NCBI RefSeq assembly: GCF_016595435.1
Contig: NZ_JAENIJ010000002.1
Coordinates: forward strand, 1-64,000
Direction of reading: 5' to 3'
Length of the DNA: 64,000 nucleotides
DNA from: Luteolibacter pohnpeiensis
GTDB lineage: Bacteria > Verrucomicrobiota > Verrucomicrobiia > Verrucomicrobiales > Akkermansiaceae
Position numbers and translations under genes: made by a program. The notes under the pieces were generated by a model, which worked only from the letters and a program-made list of their open reading frames with translations, was not told the origin of the DNA and ran no database searches. Each line of letters starts with the position of its first letter. The stretch's first letter is position 1. Below, piece by piece: positions 1 through 7,721 of this stretch.

Positions 1-157
1 TCGCCCTCCGTCGTGGCGACGGGCGGACCCTAGACCAAACCCGCCCCCATCGTCAATCCGTTTCTTCATGTTTTTTGAAAAATTTTCAGAGAAACTCCGC
101 AAATCGCTGAAAAAGAAAGAATTGCAGTTCCGAAAATCTAACAGCTAGCGCGATTTA

Positions 158-1309
158 CTATGATCTTCCCTCGGAATGGCGAGTCCCTCCGGAGCCGATA
201 ATGACGATTTTGACAGTTACCCATCCATCCGTTGAGCTGATCTCAAATTCATGCGCCCCGGGATAGAGAAGCTCCAGTCGACTCCGCACGTTCGCCAGGC
301 CAATGCCGCCGACGTCATTCCGGTCATCCGCATGGCGCTCAAACCAAGTTCCCGTATTGGAAATTTCTAGAGTCAATCGATTTTCAGCTAGACTCGATTT
401 TATCCGAACGAGAAGCGTCTGGCCTGAGGACATCCGACCATATTTCACCGCATTCTCAAGGAGAGGCTGAATCAGGACTGCGGGTATCTCGATCCCCAGG
501 CTCGCTGGATCGATATCCAGCTGTAGACGCAACTCATCACCAAACCGGATTTTCTCGATCTCAAAATATTCGCGGGAAGCCCCAATTTCTTCGCTCAAAG
601 GGACCAGTGAATTTAGCTGAGTGCCCCAATTTCGGCTCACATAGCTTGAAATGGCATCAAGTAAGTGATCTAATTTTTGGTTTCCCGCCGATTCATTTCG
701 AATCAACTCCAGTGCTTCCGACACAAAACGATGTGGTATCTGTGATCGCAGTAAATGAATTTCCGCCTCTTGCTGCCGCCTCAGCATTTCATCTAGTCCA
801 ATCTGCTCTTCTCGCCGATCGAGGGAGCGCTTTGCCATGAGCCAAAACATGCTCCAACCGGTAAAAAGCAGGAAAAAATAGGTCAGTACCCCAAAGTGAA
901 ATACCGGGGAATCCGAGGGGGAGCACTTCGCAAATCGGCCAAGATTAGAGTAGAGTGGCACAAAAAGATCCGGAACGATGCCAAAATGCCAAATCAGCGT
1001 GACACAAACGGAGACGATCACCGCTAGCAGTGCCTGAATCGACAACTTTAAGGATAGAAAAAGCCTGCACTCATAGAACCATCCCATCAAAGAACTTACA
1101 ATCAACGACATCAAGGCATCCACAGCCTTGACCCATATAAAGCTGACTGCGGGGGCGCTCCACTTCATTCCGTACCGTAATCCTACGTAATAAATTGGAA
1201 ATGAAGCCAGAGCATACCCGCCCCAGATCATGGTTTGGAATCTCCAAAAAAAAGGAATCCTACGCCATGCCGAGCCGAGTTTGATGGAAATTGAAGATGG
1301 CATTATCAA
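158..1309 (-). CDS. LytS/YehU-family sensor histidine kinase with an altered H-box
   Basis: A 383-residue membrane kinase of the His_kinase/HATPase_c type that pairs with LytTR regulators. Several hydrophobic segments lie in residues 25-160, followed by a short coiled linker and the dimerisation box. The phospho-acceptor motif reads SQIPHRFVSEA instead of the family's SQI-N-PHFLFNA: His193 is kept, one residue is lost before it and the FLFN part is gone. The ATP-binding half is intact: N-box LLENAVKYG, then ISNTG, then the G-box GGIGLANVRSRLELLY. It lies 27 bp downstream of a second kinase on the same strand, so the two are probably co-transcribed. The neighbour shows the opposite pattern of decay (good H-box, poor ATPase). 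Family call is firm; whether it autophosphorylates is open. Confidence 0.85.
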   Translation of the reverse strand: MIMPSSISIKLGSAWRRIPFFWRFQTMIWGGYALASFPIYYVGLRYGMKWSAPAVSFIWVKAVDALMSLIVSSLMGWFYECRLFLSLKLSIQALLAVIVSVCVTLIWHFGIVPDLFVPLYSNLGRFAKCSPSDSPVFHFGVLTYFFLLFTGWSMFWLMAKRSLDRREEQIGLDEMLRRQQEAEIHLLRSQIPHRFVSEALELIRNESAGNQKLDHLLDAISSYVSRNWGTQLNSLVPLSEEIGASREYFEIEKIRFGDELRLQLDIDPASLGIEIPAVLIQPLLENAVKYGRMSSGQTLLVRIKSSLAENRLTLEISNTGTWFERHADDRNDVGGIGLANVRSRLELLYPGAHEFEISSTDGWVTVKIVIIGSGGTRHSEGRS

Positions 1310-1336
1310 ACGGATGAATGGATAAGTAAAACAGGA

Positions 1337-2491
1337 TCAGGATATTAAGACCATCGGTGGATTGCGAATTTTGATCTGGAGTGCTGATTGGCTATGAGAA
1401 AGCTCCACGGTGCACCGATGCTGGTTGGCCAGCAATTGATCAAGCCGCTCGCGTATTTGATAAAGGTCTGGTTTCGCCAAAACTTCGACTCCTACCCCGC
1501 CCCATACACCTTCGATTTTCGCCCCCAACTCGATCAATAACACTTCGTTCCGAAAACTTGAACGGAACACGATCACTTGCTGATGAGGAATCCTTTCTCG
1601 AGCCAGCATCAAAGCCTTCTCGATCAAAAGTCGAACGATGACACCGGGGACCAACACCCCGGCACCTTGTAGCTGATTAACTATGGTAACATGTAAGGAA
1701 TCCGAGAACCAGCGTTGCTCGATTGAGATAAAACATTGGAGTGCTTGCATCTCCTGATCTAGCGGCACCCAAATTTGCTCGCGATACATCAAGCAGTGAT
1801 GCAAATACACGCACAAATTTTCAATAACCTGCTCCGCTTTACCATTCTCACTCACTTCGTTTAGAAGCGAATTCATGACATTAAATAAGAAATGTGGTCT
1901 GATCTGGGAGCGAAGCATCAACAATTCGGCCTGTTGAAGACGCAATTGTGAGTCCCTGAGCGCTTGGTCCTTCTTTCTAGAATCCTTGAGGTAGGCGATC
2001 AGCAAATAAATGGCGCACCAGCCTGTATGCAGGAGGAACAAATAGGATTCCGCCGCCAAATGTAAGGCAAGTTTATTACCCGGGTCCCAAAGCCTCGGTT
2101 TTTGATAATGGTGGGCAATCGGCATAATCACCAAAACCCTCACTATAAAATGGATAAAAATAACAGCACTTGCGGCCAATAAACTGATCAATCCGATCGA
2201 TTTTATAAATCCAATATTTCTCTCTCGAGATCGTTTGAGCATCCCAGACCATCCAGTTGTCAAAACAATCGACGCGAAAGTATCAATGATACGAATTAAT
2301 ACAAAAATATGGACTGGCCCTCGCCATTTGACGACATAATACATTCCAATCAAATGAACTGGGAATGAGAAGAACGTGTAAATCAGCCAAAAGAGAATCT
2401 GATATCTACAGACAAACGGAAGCCGAGCCCATCGACCTTGAGCCTGAAATCCCCTTTGATTTGAAATAGCTATTGGAGAATTCGCACTCAA
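1337..2491 (-). CDS. LytS/YehU-family sensor kinase with a degenerate ATPase
   Basis: A 384-residue paralogue of the adjacent kinase and first gene of the pair. N-terminal hydrophobic segments (about residues 25-170) are followed by a textbook H-box, LRSQIRPHFLFNVMNSLL, with His200. The catalytic domain is eroded: the N-box reads LLIEKALMLARER, with Lys where the Mg/ATP-binding Asn should be; the next box reads LGAKIEG; and the G-box Gly-Leu-x-Asn is replaced by KPDLYQIRERL. It therefore probably cannot bind ATP normally but could still be phosphorylated in trans. The reading frame is intact over full family length, so this looks like maintained specialisation rather than a pseudogene. Confidence 0.82.
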   Translation of the reverse strand: MSANSPIAISNQRGFQAQGRWARLPFVCRYQILFWLIYTFFSFPVHLIGMYYVVKWRGPVHIFVLIRIIDTFASIVLTTGWSGMLKRSRERNIGFIKSIGLISLLAASAVIFIHFIVRVLVIMPIAHHYQKPRLWDPGNKLALHLAAESYLFLLHTGWCAIYLLIAYLKDSRKKDQALRDSQLRLQQAELLMLRSQIRPHFLFNVMNSLLNEVSENGKAEQVIENLCVYLHHCLMYREQIWVPLDQEMQALQCFISIEQRWFSDSLHVTIVNQLQGAGVLVPGVIVRLLIEKALMLARERIPHQQVIVFRSSFRNEVLLIELGAKIEGVWGGVGVEVLAKPDLYQIRERLDQLLANQHRCTVELSHSQSALQIKIRNPPMVLIS

Positions 2492-2831
2492 CTCGGTGCT
2501 CCAGCTATTTCAGACCTATAGAAGATGCAATTCCATATTTTCTGAAATCTTCAAAATGGCTCCTACACAAGACACAATAATCCAGCAAGCCACTAATCTT
2601 ACGGGAAAAACTTAGGCATTTTGTCAATACACCATTATCGATATCATATTTGATCGACGATTTTCCAAATATACCATGAATCTAACATTCATCATCGCTG
2701 CTGCCATTTCGCAACCAAACCTAGAGATTACAAATAATTGCCCATAATCATCATAATTCCGTTTTACAAAAATCTCACAATTCTTAATAGCAGGAGATAC
2801 TTTTTGAGATTCGCTTTGTTCCATCCGCCCC
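2492..2831. promoter_or_regulatory. AT-rich divergent control region
   Basis: 340 bp between the divergent kinase pair and the LytTR regulator. It is clearly more AT-rich than the flanking genes and should hold both promoters. I see no convincing gene. The minus-strand open frame through 2624-2854 has no family resemblance and overlaps the regulator start. No consensus sigma-70 hexamer pair stands out, and I could not resolve a clear pair of LytTR direct repeats by eye. Confidence 0.5.
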
Positions 2832-3632
2832 ATGCCGCGCCAGCCAAATACCATGCATCAGCCGAATGCGAATTCGGACGAAGCTAAGGACAGCCATACC
2901 GAACGTGTTTGGCGCACGATGATCGTTGAAGACGAACCAGCAGCGCGGGAACGCCTCAAGCGATTACTGGAGAAACGGCCTGAAATTTATCTGATCGCGT
3001 CTACTGGCAACCCAGAAGAAGCCATCAGGCTATTCACTCAGCATTCACCTGAGCTCGTGTTCTTGGATATCGAACTCAAAAAAACCAATGGCTTTGATAT
3101 TCTGTCCCATCTGACTCCAATGCCAAAGGTTGTCTTTGTCACCGCGCACACGGGTTATGCCGTAAAAGCATTCGAGGCCAATGCCATTGATTACTTGGTA
3201 AAGCCAGTCTTTCCCTCCCGGTTGACGGCAACGCTTGATCGATTGATTTCGCCTGGTTTGCAGAAAAATGATTCTACGAGCTGTAGATTCCCCATCCAGG
3301 ACTCGATCGTTCTTCGTCATAACTCCTCTCCCCGGCAAATTGCGGTGGAGGAAATCAATTATATCGAGGCAAACGGCAATTACTCGAAAATTTCTACCCC
3401 ATACAGCACCAAGACCATCGCCTATCGCACCCTCAGTCACTGGGAAGAACGTTTGCCACCGAAGCGATTCCGGCGCGTGGATCGTTCCATGATCATCAAT
3501 GTTTCACGCATTAAAGATCTGGTAGTTACCGAAAGAAACAGAACGAAAGTCTACTTCCACGATACCCAAAACCCGCTCCTGATCGGGCGGACAGCTCTCC
3601 TACGGCTGCAGTCGTGGTTGAAAAAAGTGTGA
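2832..3632 (+). CDS. LytTR-family response regulator
   Basis: A 266-residue two-component output regulator. The receiver domain (about residues 30-145) shows the acidic pocket IVEDEPAARERL, the phospho-Asp in FLDIEL and the conserved Lys in YLVKPV. The C-terminal LytTR DNA-binding domain covers about residues 160-265 with IEANGNYSKI and RVDRSMIINVSRI. The ATG at 2832 is the longest start; ATG 2853 is equally plausible, because the first 25 or so residues precede the receiver fold and neither site has a clear ribosome-binding sequence. It is divergent from the two kinases, which are the obvious partners. Confidence 0.9.
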   Translation: MPRQPNTMHQPNANSDEAKDSHTERVWRTMIVEDEPAARERLKRLLEKRPEIYLIASTGNPEEAIRLFTQHSPELVFLDIELKKTNGFDILSHLTPMPKVVFVTAHTGYAVKAFEANAIDYLVKPVFPSRLTATLDRLISPGLQKNDSTSCRFPIQDSIVLRHNSSPRQIAVEEINYIEANGNYSKISTPYSTKTIAYRTLSHWEERLPPKRFRRVDRSMIINVSRIKDLVVTERNRTKVYFHDTQNPLLIGRTALLRLQSWLKKV

Positions 3633-3731
3633 TCGAATTGCAGTTTCCCAGCCTCGGGGACCAAATATTGGGCACCATTTATGGAAAAATCACTATAGAA
3701 CCGGCAAAGACCTATACGGTAGACTCATCGT

Positions 3732-4979
3732 ATGAAAAAGAGCCGGGTGGTCGTAGTAGGTGGTGGGGTGATCGGGCTCTGTACCGCCTACTACGCACTC
3801 CGCAAGGGAATGGAAGTCACCTTGGTCGATCGCGGCAAGCCCGGGATCGACAATTGCTCGGCAAGAAATGCCGGTATGATCGTTCCCAGCCATTTCATTC
3901 CACTGGCGGCCCCGGGCATGGTCGCCAAAGGCCTTCGCTGGATACTGAACCCGAAAAGCCCGTTTTATGTCCGCCCTAGCCTGAATCCGGATCTGATGCG
4001 CTGGGGCTGGCTCTTTCTACGCTATGCCAATGCGCGCCACGTTGAGCACAGTGTCGAGTTGCTGCGTGATTTGAATCTGGAAAGCCGCCGGTTATTCGAG
4101 GAACTCACGGCGGACGAAGATTTTGGCCTGGTGAAGCGAGGTTTGCTGATGCTTTGCAAATCCGGCAAGGGATTGGAGGCGGAGGCCGAAGTCGCCGATA
4201 TGGCCAGGCTACTTGGCATCCAGGCTGAAGTGTTGGACGCCAAACAAACGGCAATGGTGGACCCATCCGTCACCATGAACATCGCCGGGGCCGTGCATTT
4301 TCCTCAAGATTGCCATTTAGATCCTCAACGATTTCTCGAGTCCATCACCCGTCGCGTCTTGAGCATGGGTGGAACCATTCATCAGGAAATTGAAATCGAC
4401 CGGATCATCCGGACCCCGGACAAGATCACTGCCGTGGAAGGATCCGGCCAGCGATTTGAGGGCGATCAATTCGTCATTTGCGGCGGCTCCTGGACTTCGA
4501 AACTGCTAAGAAATGTCGGACTGCGCTTACCGCTACAGCCCGGGAAAGGCTATTCATTGACCATTGATTCCCCACCGCAGCTTCCTCAATTGTGTTCCAT
4601 TTTGAGTGAAGCGAAAGTCGCGGTAACTCCCATGGACGGGCGTCTGCGGATTGCCGGCACGATGGAAGTGGGCAGCATGGGCACTCATGTGAATCGCAAC
4701 CGGGTTGAAGGCATCATCCATTCCATCGTCGACTATTTCCCAGTGTTTGACGGAGTCGATTTTTCATCCATCGAACCATGGGCTGGTCTTCGGCCCGTCT
4801 CACCAGATGGAATCCCCTATCTGGGGAACGCGCCCCATATCGAAAATCTCTTCATCTCCACGGGCCACGCCATGATGGGCTTGAGCCTCGGCCCTGTCAG
4901 TGGTCGCGCAATGGCGGATCTGTTGACCGGCGAAACACCATTCCGGGATTTGGCCGGAATGGCGGTCAATCGATTCTAA
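3732..4979 (+). CDS. FAD-dependent D-hydroxyproline / D-amino-acid dehydrogenase (DadA family)
   Basis: A 415-residue flavoprotein of the DAO family. The N-terminal dinucleotide site is VVVGGGVIGLCTAYYA (residues 6-21) followed by the acidic strand end VTLVDRG. The C-terminal FAD motif GLRPVSPDGIPYLG is followed by STGHAMMGLSLGP. In this cluster it most likely oxidises cis-4-hydroxy-D-proline, made by the epimerase, to 1-pyrroline-4-hydroxy-2-carboxylate, passing electrons to the membrane. It is a single polypeptide, unlike the multi-subunit LhpBEF enzyme of pseudomonads. Its stop overlaps by 3 bp with the stop of the convergent AraC-type gene. No clear ribosome-binding site precedes the ATG. 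The family is firm; the substrate is inferred from neighbours. Confidence 0.85.
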   Translation: MKKSRVVVVGGGVIGLCTAYYALRKGMEVTLVDRGKPGIDNCSARNAGMIVPSHFIPLAAPGMVAKGLRWILNPKSPFYVRPSLNPDLMRWGWLFLRYANARHVEHSVELLRDLNLESRRLFEELTADEDFGLVKRGLLMLCKSGKGLEAEAEVADMARLLGIQAEVLDAKQTAMVDPSVTMNIAGAVHFPQDCHLDPQRFLESITRRVLSMGGTIHQEIEIDRIIRTPDKITAVEGSGQRFEGDQFVICGGSWTSKLLRNVGLRLPLQPGKGYSLTIDSPPQLPQLCSILSEAKVAVTPMDGRLRIAGTMEVGSMGTHVNRNRVEGIIHSIVDYFPVFDGVDFSSIEPWAGLRPVSPDGIPYLGNAPHIENLFISTGHAMMGLSLGPVSGRAMADLLTGETPFRDLAGMAVNRF

Positions 4980-5707
4980 CGAAACTTCCTGCGGTAAGCC
5001 AGCGGTGGCATGCCCGTCGCCTGCTTGAATTGGCGTGAAAATGCCGACTGATCCGAATACCCGCAATCCAGGGCGATATCAGCAATTGCCTGGTCACTAT
5101 TGCGCAACTTGGTGCATGCCGCATCGATTCTGACTTTCACCAAATACTGCCCCGCTGAAAGATGGAACAATGTGCGGATGCGTTGATCAAATTGATAGAC
5201 CGATAGCCCGGCCATTTCGGCGAGTGCCGGCAGCCGCAGAGGTTCATCAAAATGTCGATGAATGTAGTCGATCGAGACCGATAAAGCCGCAAATTGATCA
5301 CCCAGTTCGGCCGGCATTTGGATGTCGCGGGAAATCCCGCAAATGCCGGTAACAATGCCATCAGCCCCTGTAATGGGCTCTTTATAAGTGAGGCACCAGC
5401 CGCTGCCGCCTCCCGGATACAAGTGCAATTCCAAATGATCCCGGATCGGGCTACCGCCTTGTAACAGGGTTCGATCCTGATCGGCGAAGGCCGAGCCAAG
5501 CGGAGCAGGGAAAAGTTCTTCGGTCGTCCGCCCGATCACATCTCGCTTCGAAGGCAATCCACAACGCGTAGCCAGTGTATCATTCACTGCCAAATATTTG
5601 CCGCCAGCATCCTTGATAAAAAACACAATGTCCGAGACACCGTCAAAAAGTCGGTCAACCGGCAACATGGATGGATCAAAACCCATCGGACGGGGAGAAT
5701 TATTCAT
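4976..5707 (-). CDS. PAS-domain AraC-family regulator of the hydroxyproline cluster
   Basis: A 243-residue regulator. Residues about 15-130 form a PAS-fold sensor: FDGVSDIVFFIKDAGGKYLAVN, with the RTTEELFP and GICGISRDIQ elements. Residues about 145-243 form an AraC double helix-turn-helix, with IADIALDCGYSDQSAFSRQF and the closing GMPPLAYRRKFR. It is transcribed away from the epimerase gene and converges on the dehydrogenase. This is typical of a local activator that senses a pathway substrate or intermediate. The PAS sensor, rather than an AraC cupin, is the less common arrangement. Confidence 0.88.
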   Translation of the reverse strand: MNNSPRPMGFDPSMLPVDRLFDGVSDIVFFIKDAGGKYLAVNDTLATRCGLPSKRDVIGRTTEELFPAPLGSAFADQDRTLLQGGSPIRDHLELHLYPGGGSGWCLTYKEPITGADGIVTGICGISRDIQMPAELGDQFAALSVSIDYIHRHFDEPLRLPALAEMAGLSVYQFDQRIRTLFHLSAGQYLVKVRIDAACTKLRNSDQAIADIALDCGYSDQSAFSRQFKQATGMPPLAYRRKFR

Positions 5708-5790
5708 ATAAGGGCAATTGGGTTTTCTATACGATTTCGGAAGCCATAGCTAGACCTTACGCCAAGACCCCGATTAGTAATGTGGTCGAA
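5708..5790. promoter_or_regulatory. Divergent promoter region of the epimerase operon and its regulator
   Basis: 83 bp between the regulator start (minus strand) and the epimerase start (plus strand). This is the likely site of activator binding and of both promoters. A TATACG element (5731-5736) could be a plus-strand -10 box, but I see no good -35 at the right distance, which fits an activator-dependent promoter. Confidence 0.4.
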
Positions 5791-6744
5791 ATGTCTACCA
5801 TCGCCCTTAAGGTCATTGATTCCCACGCTGAAGGAGAACCCACGAGGGTTGTAGTGGAAGGTGGACCGGACTTGGGCAACGGCCCCATGTCTGAACGAGC
5901 TGCACTTCTTCAGCGAGACCATGATTGGCTTCGTAGTTCGGTTTGTAATGAGCCGCGTGGACATGAGGCAATGGTTGGTGCGTTGCTATGTGAAGCTTAT
6001 GAAGCGGATTGTATCTGCGGCGTGATTTTCTTCAATAACGTATCTAACCTAAACATGTGTATACACGGAACGATCGGGCTCACCGTGACACTAGCTCATT
6101 TGGGCAAGATACAAATCGGCTCCCATCGGATTGATACACCGGTTGGAGTGGTTACCGCGACTCTGCATCCAGACGGAAGCGTCGAGGTCGCCAATGTTCC
6201 CAGTCGTAGAAAAGCGAAGGACGTGAGCGTGGAAGTTCCCACCTGGGGTGTGGTGACCGGGGACATCGCCTGGGGCGGCAATTGGTTTTTCCTGATTCAA
6301 GGCCAGGGCCCTGAAATCAAATTTAAAAATCTGGATGATCTAACCGACTTCACCTGGAAAGTCCGGCTCGCACTCGAAGCCTCCGGTATCACCGGAGACG
6401 ATGGCATGTGCATCGACCACATCGAAACCTTTGGGCCGCCCGTTGATCCAGCGCTTGCAGAGAGCCGGAATTTCGTACTTTGCCCGGGGCGTGCCTATGA
6501 TCGTTCACCATGCGGAACCGGAACGAGCGCCAAACTGGCATGCTTAGCCGCTGATGGAGATCTGGCTCCAGGGCAAATTTGGCGGCAGGCTGGAATACTC
6601 AACTCTGTTTTCTCGGGAACCTATTCGGAACTGCCAGATGGCTGGATCCTGCCACGCGTCACAGGTCGCGCATGGGTCACCGGCGAATCCACATATTACT
6701 TCCATCCCGAAGACCCCTTCCGGTTCGGCATCCCGATGGACTGA
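5791..6744 (+). CDS. lhpA: 4-hydroxyproline 2-epimerase (proline racemase family)
   Basis: A 317-residue enzyme converting trans-4-hydroxy-L-proline to cis-4-hydroxy-D-proline, the first catabolic step. The start chosen is ATG 5791 (MSTIALKVIDSHAEGEP), because family members begin with this strand; the frame is open upstream to 5671 but that part runs into the regulator gene. The two catalytic cysteines are present: Cys90 in NMCIHGTIG and Cys241 in SPCGTGTSA. A Cys at the second site, rather than Thr, argues for an epimerase and against trans-3-hydroxyproline dehydratase. Ile replaces the usual Gly in the MCGHG motif. The next three genes supply the rest of the pathway. Confidence 0.9.
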   Translation: MSTIALKVIDSHAEGEPTRVVVEGGPDLGNGPMSERAALLQRDHDWLRSSVCNEPRGHEAMVGALLCEAYEADCICGVIFFNNVSNLNMCIHGTIGLTVTLAHLGKIQIGSHRIDTPVGVVTATLHPDGSVEVANVPSRRKAKDVSVEVPTWGVVTGDIAWGGNWFFLIQGQGPEIKFKNLDDLTDFTWKVRLALEASGITGDDGMCIDHIETFGPPVDPALAESRNFVLCPGRAYDRSPCGTGTSAKLACLAADGDLAPGQIWRQAGILNSVFSGTYSELPDGWILPRVTGRAWVTGESTYYFHPEDPFRFGIPMD

Positions 6745-6779
6745 AACCGGAACGAATCGATTTTTTTACAACAAGCTTT

Positions 6780-7685
6780 ATGAAGATCCAATGGAAGGGC
6801 GTGATGCCCGCAACTGTCACTCAATTTAACGCAGATCAATCCATCGACCATGCGCTCATGGCAGAACATGGACGCTGGCTGGTCGAAAATGGCTGTAGCG
6901 CCATTGTGCCACATGGCTCGCTCGGTGAAGGCGCGACGTTGAGCTTCGAGGAAAAGGTTGCGCTCCAAAAAACCTATACCACCGCCCTGCCCGGCACACC
7001 TATCATTCCAGGTATCGCAGCCCTGACTACGAAAGAAGCCGTAGATCTTGCCAAAGCGGCTAAAGACAACGGATGCAGCGGCCTGATGGTGCTTCCACCT
7101 TATCTCTACGCCTCGGATTGGCGGGAAATGAAAGCGCATACGAAAGCTGTCATTTCCGCCACCGATCTGCCCTGCATCATTTATAACAATCCGGTAGCTT
7201 ATAAAACCGACTTCACTCCTGCCCATATCAAGGAATTGGCGGATGAGCTTCCCAATGTCGAATCGGTTAAGGAATCCTCGACTGATGTCCGCCGCATCGC
7301 CGGCATCCGTGAGCTGTGCGGTGACCGCCTTGCGATCGGAGTCGGGGTCGATGATTGCGCCTTGGAAGGGTTCGCCATGGGAGCCAGCTTCTGGATTACC
7401 GGTGTCGGTGGTGCATTTCCAAAACACAACGTGAAGTTATTCGATCTCGCAACAAGCGGCCGGATCGAAGAAGCGATGCCCATCTATCTCTGGATGCTGG
7501 AAATGCTTCGCATGGACACCGTGGTCAAGTTCGTCCAGCTGATCAAACTGCAGCAGACCCTGGCGACCGAGGGCAAAATGGGTAATAATCGAGTACGGGC
7601 TCCCCGACTGGAACTGGAAGGAGCCGAACTCGCTGCCGCGACTGCAATCATCGAGAAAGCAATTGCGACTGCTCCTGCAATCTAA
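6780..7685 (+). CDS. lhpC: 1-Pyrroline-4-hydroxy-2-carboxylate deaminase (DHDPS/NAL family)
   Basis: A 301-residue TIM-barrel lyase. The Schiff-base Lys164 lies in ESVKESSTD, the catalytic Tyr135 in IIYNNPV, and the ketoacid loop reads HGSLGEGATLS in place of the GTTGE of dihydrodipicolinate synthase. Between an epimerase and an oxoglutarate-semialdehyde dehydrogenase it should convert 1-pyrroline-4-hydroxy-2-carboxylate to 2-oxoglutarate semialdehyde with loss of ammonia. ATG 6780 (MKIQWKGVMPATVTQF) is chosen because the homologous region begins here; the longer frame back to 6579 overlaps the epimerase. The gene lies 35 bp after the epimerase stop, so same operon. Confidence 0.88.
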   Translation: MKIQWKGVMPATVTQFNADQSIDHALMAEHGRWLVENGCSAIVPHGSLGEGATLSFEEKVALQKTYTTALPGTPIIPGIAALTTKEAVDLAKAAKDNGCSGLMVLPPYLYASDWREMKAHTKAVISATDLPCIIYNNPVAYKTDFTPAHIKELADELPNVESVKESSTDVRRIAGIRELCGDRLAIGVGVDDCALEGFAMGASFWITGVGGAFPKHNVKLFDLATSGRIEEAMPIYLWMLEMLRMDTVVKFVQLIKLQQTLATEGKMGNNRVRAPRLELEGAELAAATAIIEKAIATAPAI

Positions 7686-7721
7686 CCGATTGCGGAAAAC
7701 GAACCACCCCGCCCCAAACTC

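Noticed and set aside
1-50. GC-rich inverted repeat GGGCGG/CCGCCC at the left edge.
   Set aside because: Short stem, no T-run on either side and the context is cut by the window edge, so neither terminator nor RNA can be supported.
137-147. AATCTAACA-type words near several gene boundaries (about 138, 20459, 35487, 50857, 51975) suggested a repeated signal.
   Set aside because: TCTAAC on both strands occurs about as often as base composition predicts in 64 kb, and many copies are inside genes as ordinary codons.
1337-2491. Kinase with degenerate ATPase called as a pseudogene.
   Set aside because: The frame is open over the full family length and the H-box is well conserved, which argues for a maintained function.
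5671-5790. Longer N-terminus for the hydroxyproline epimerase.
   Set aside because: It overlaps the divergent regulator start and adds residues not found in the family; ATG 5791 gives the usual length.
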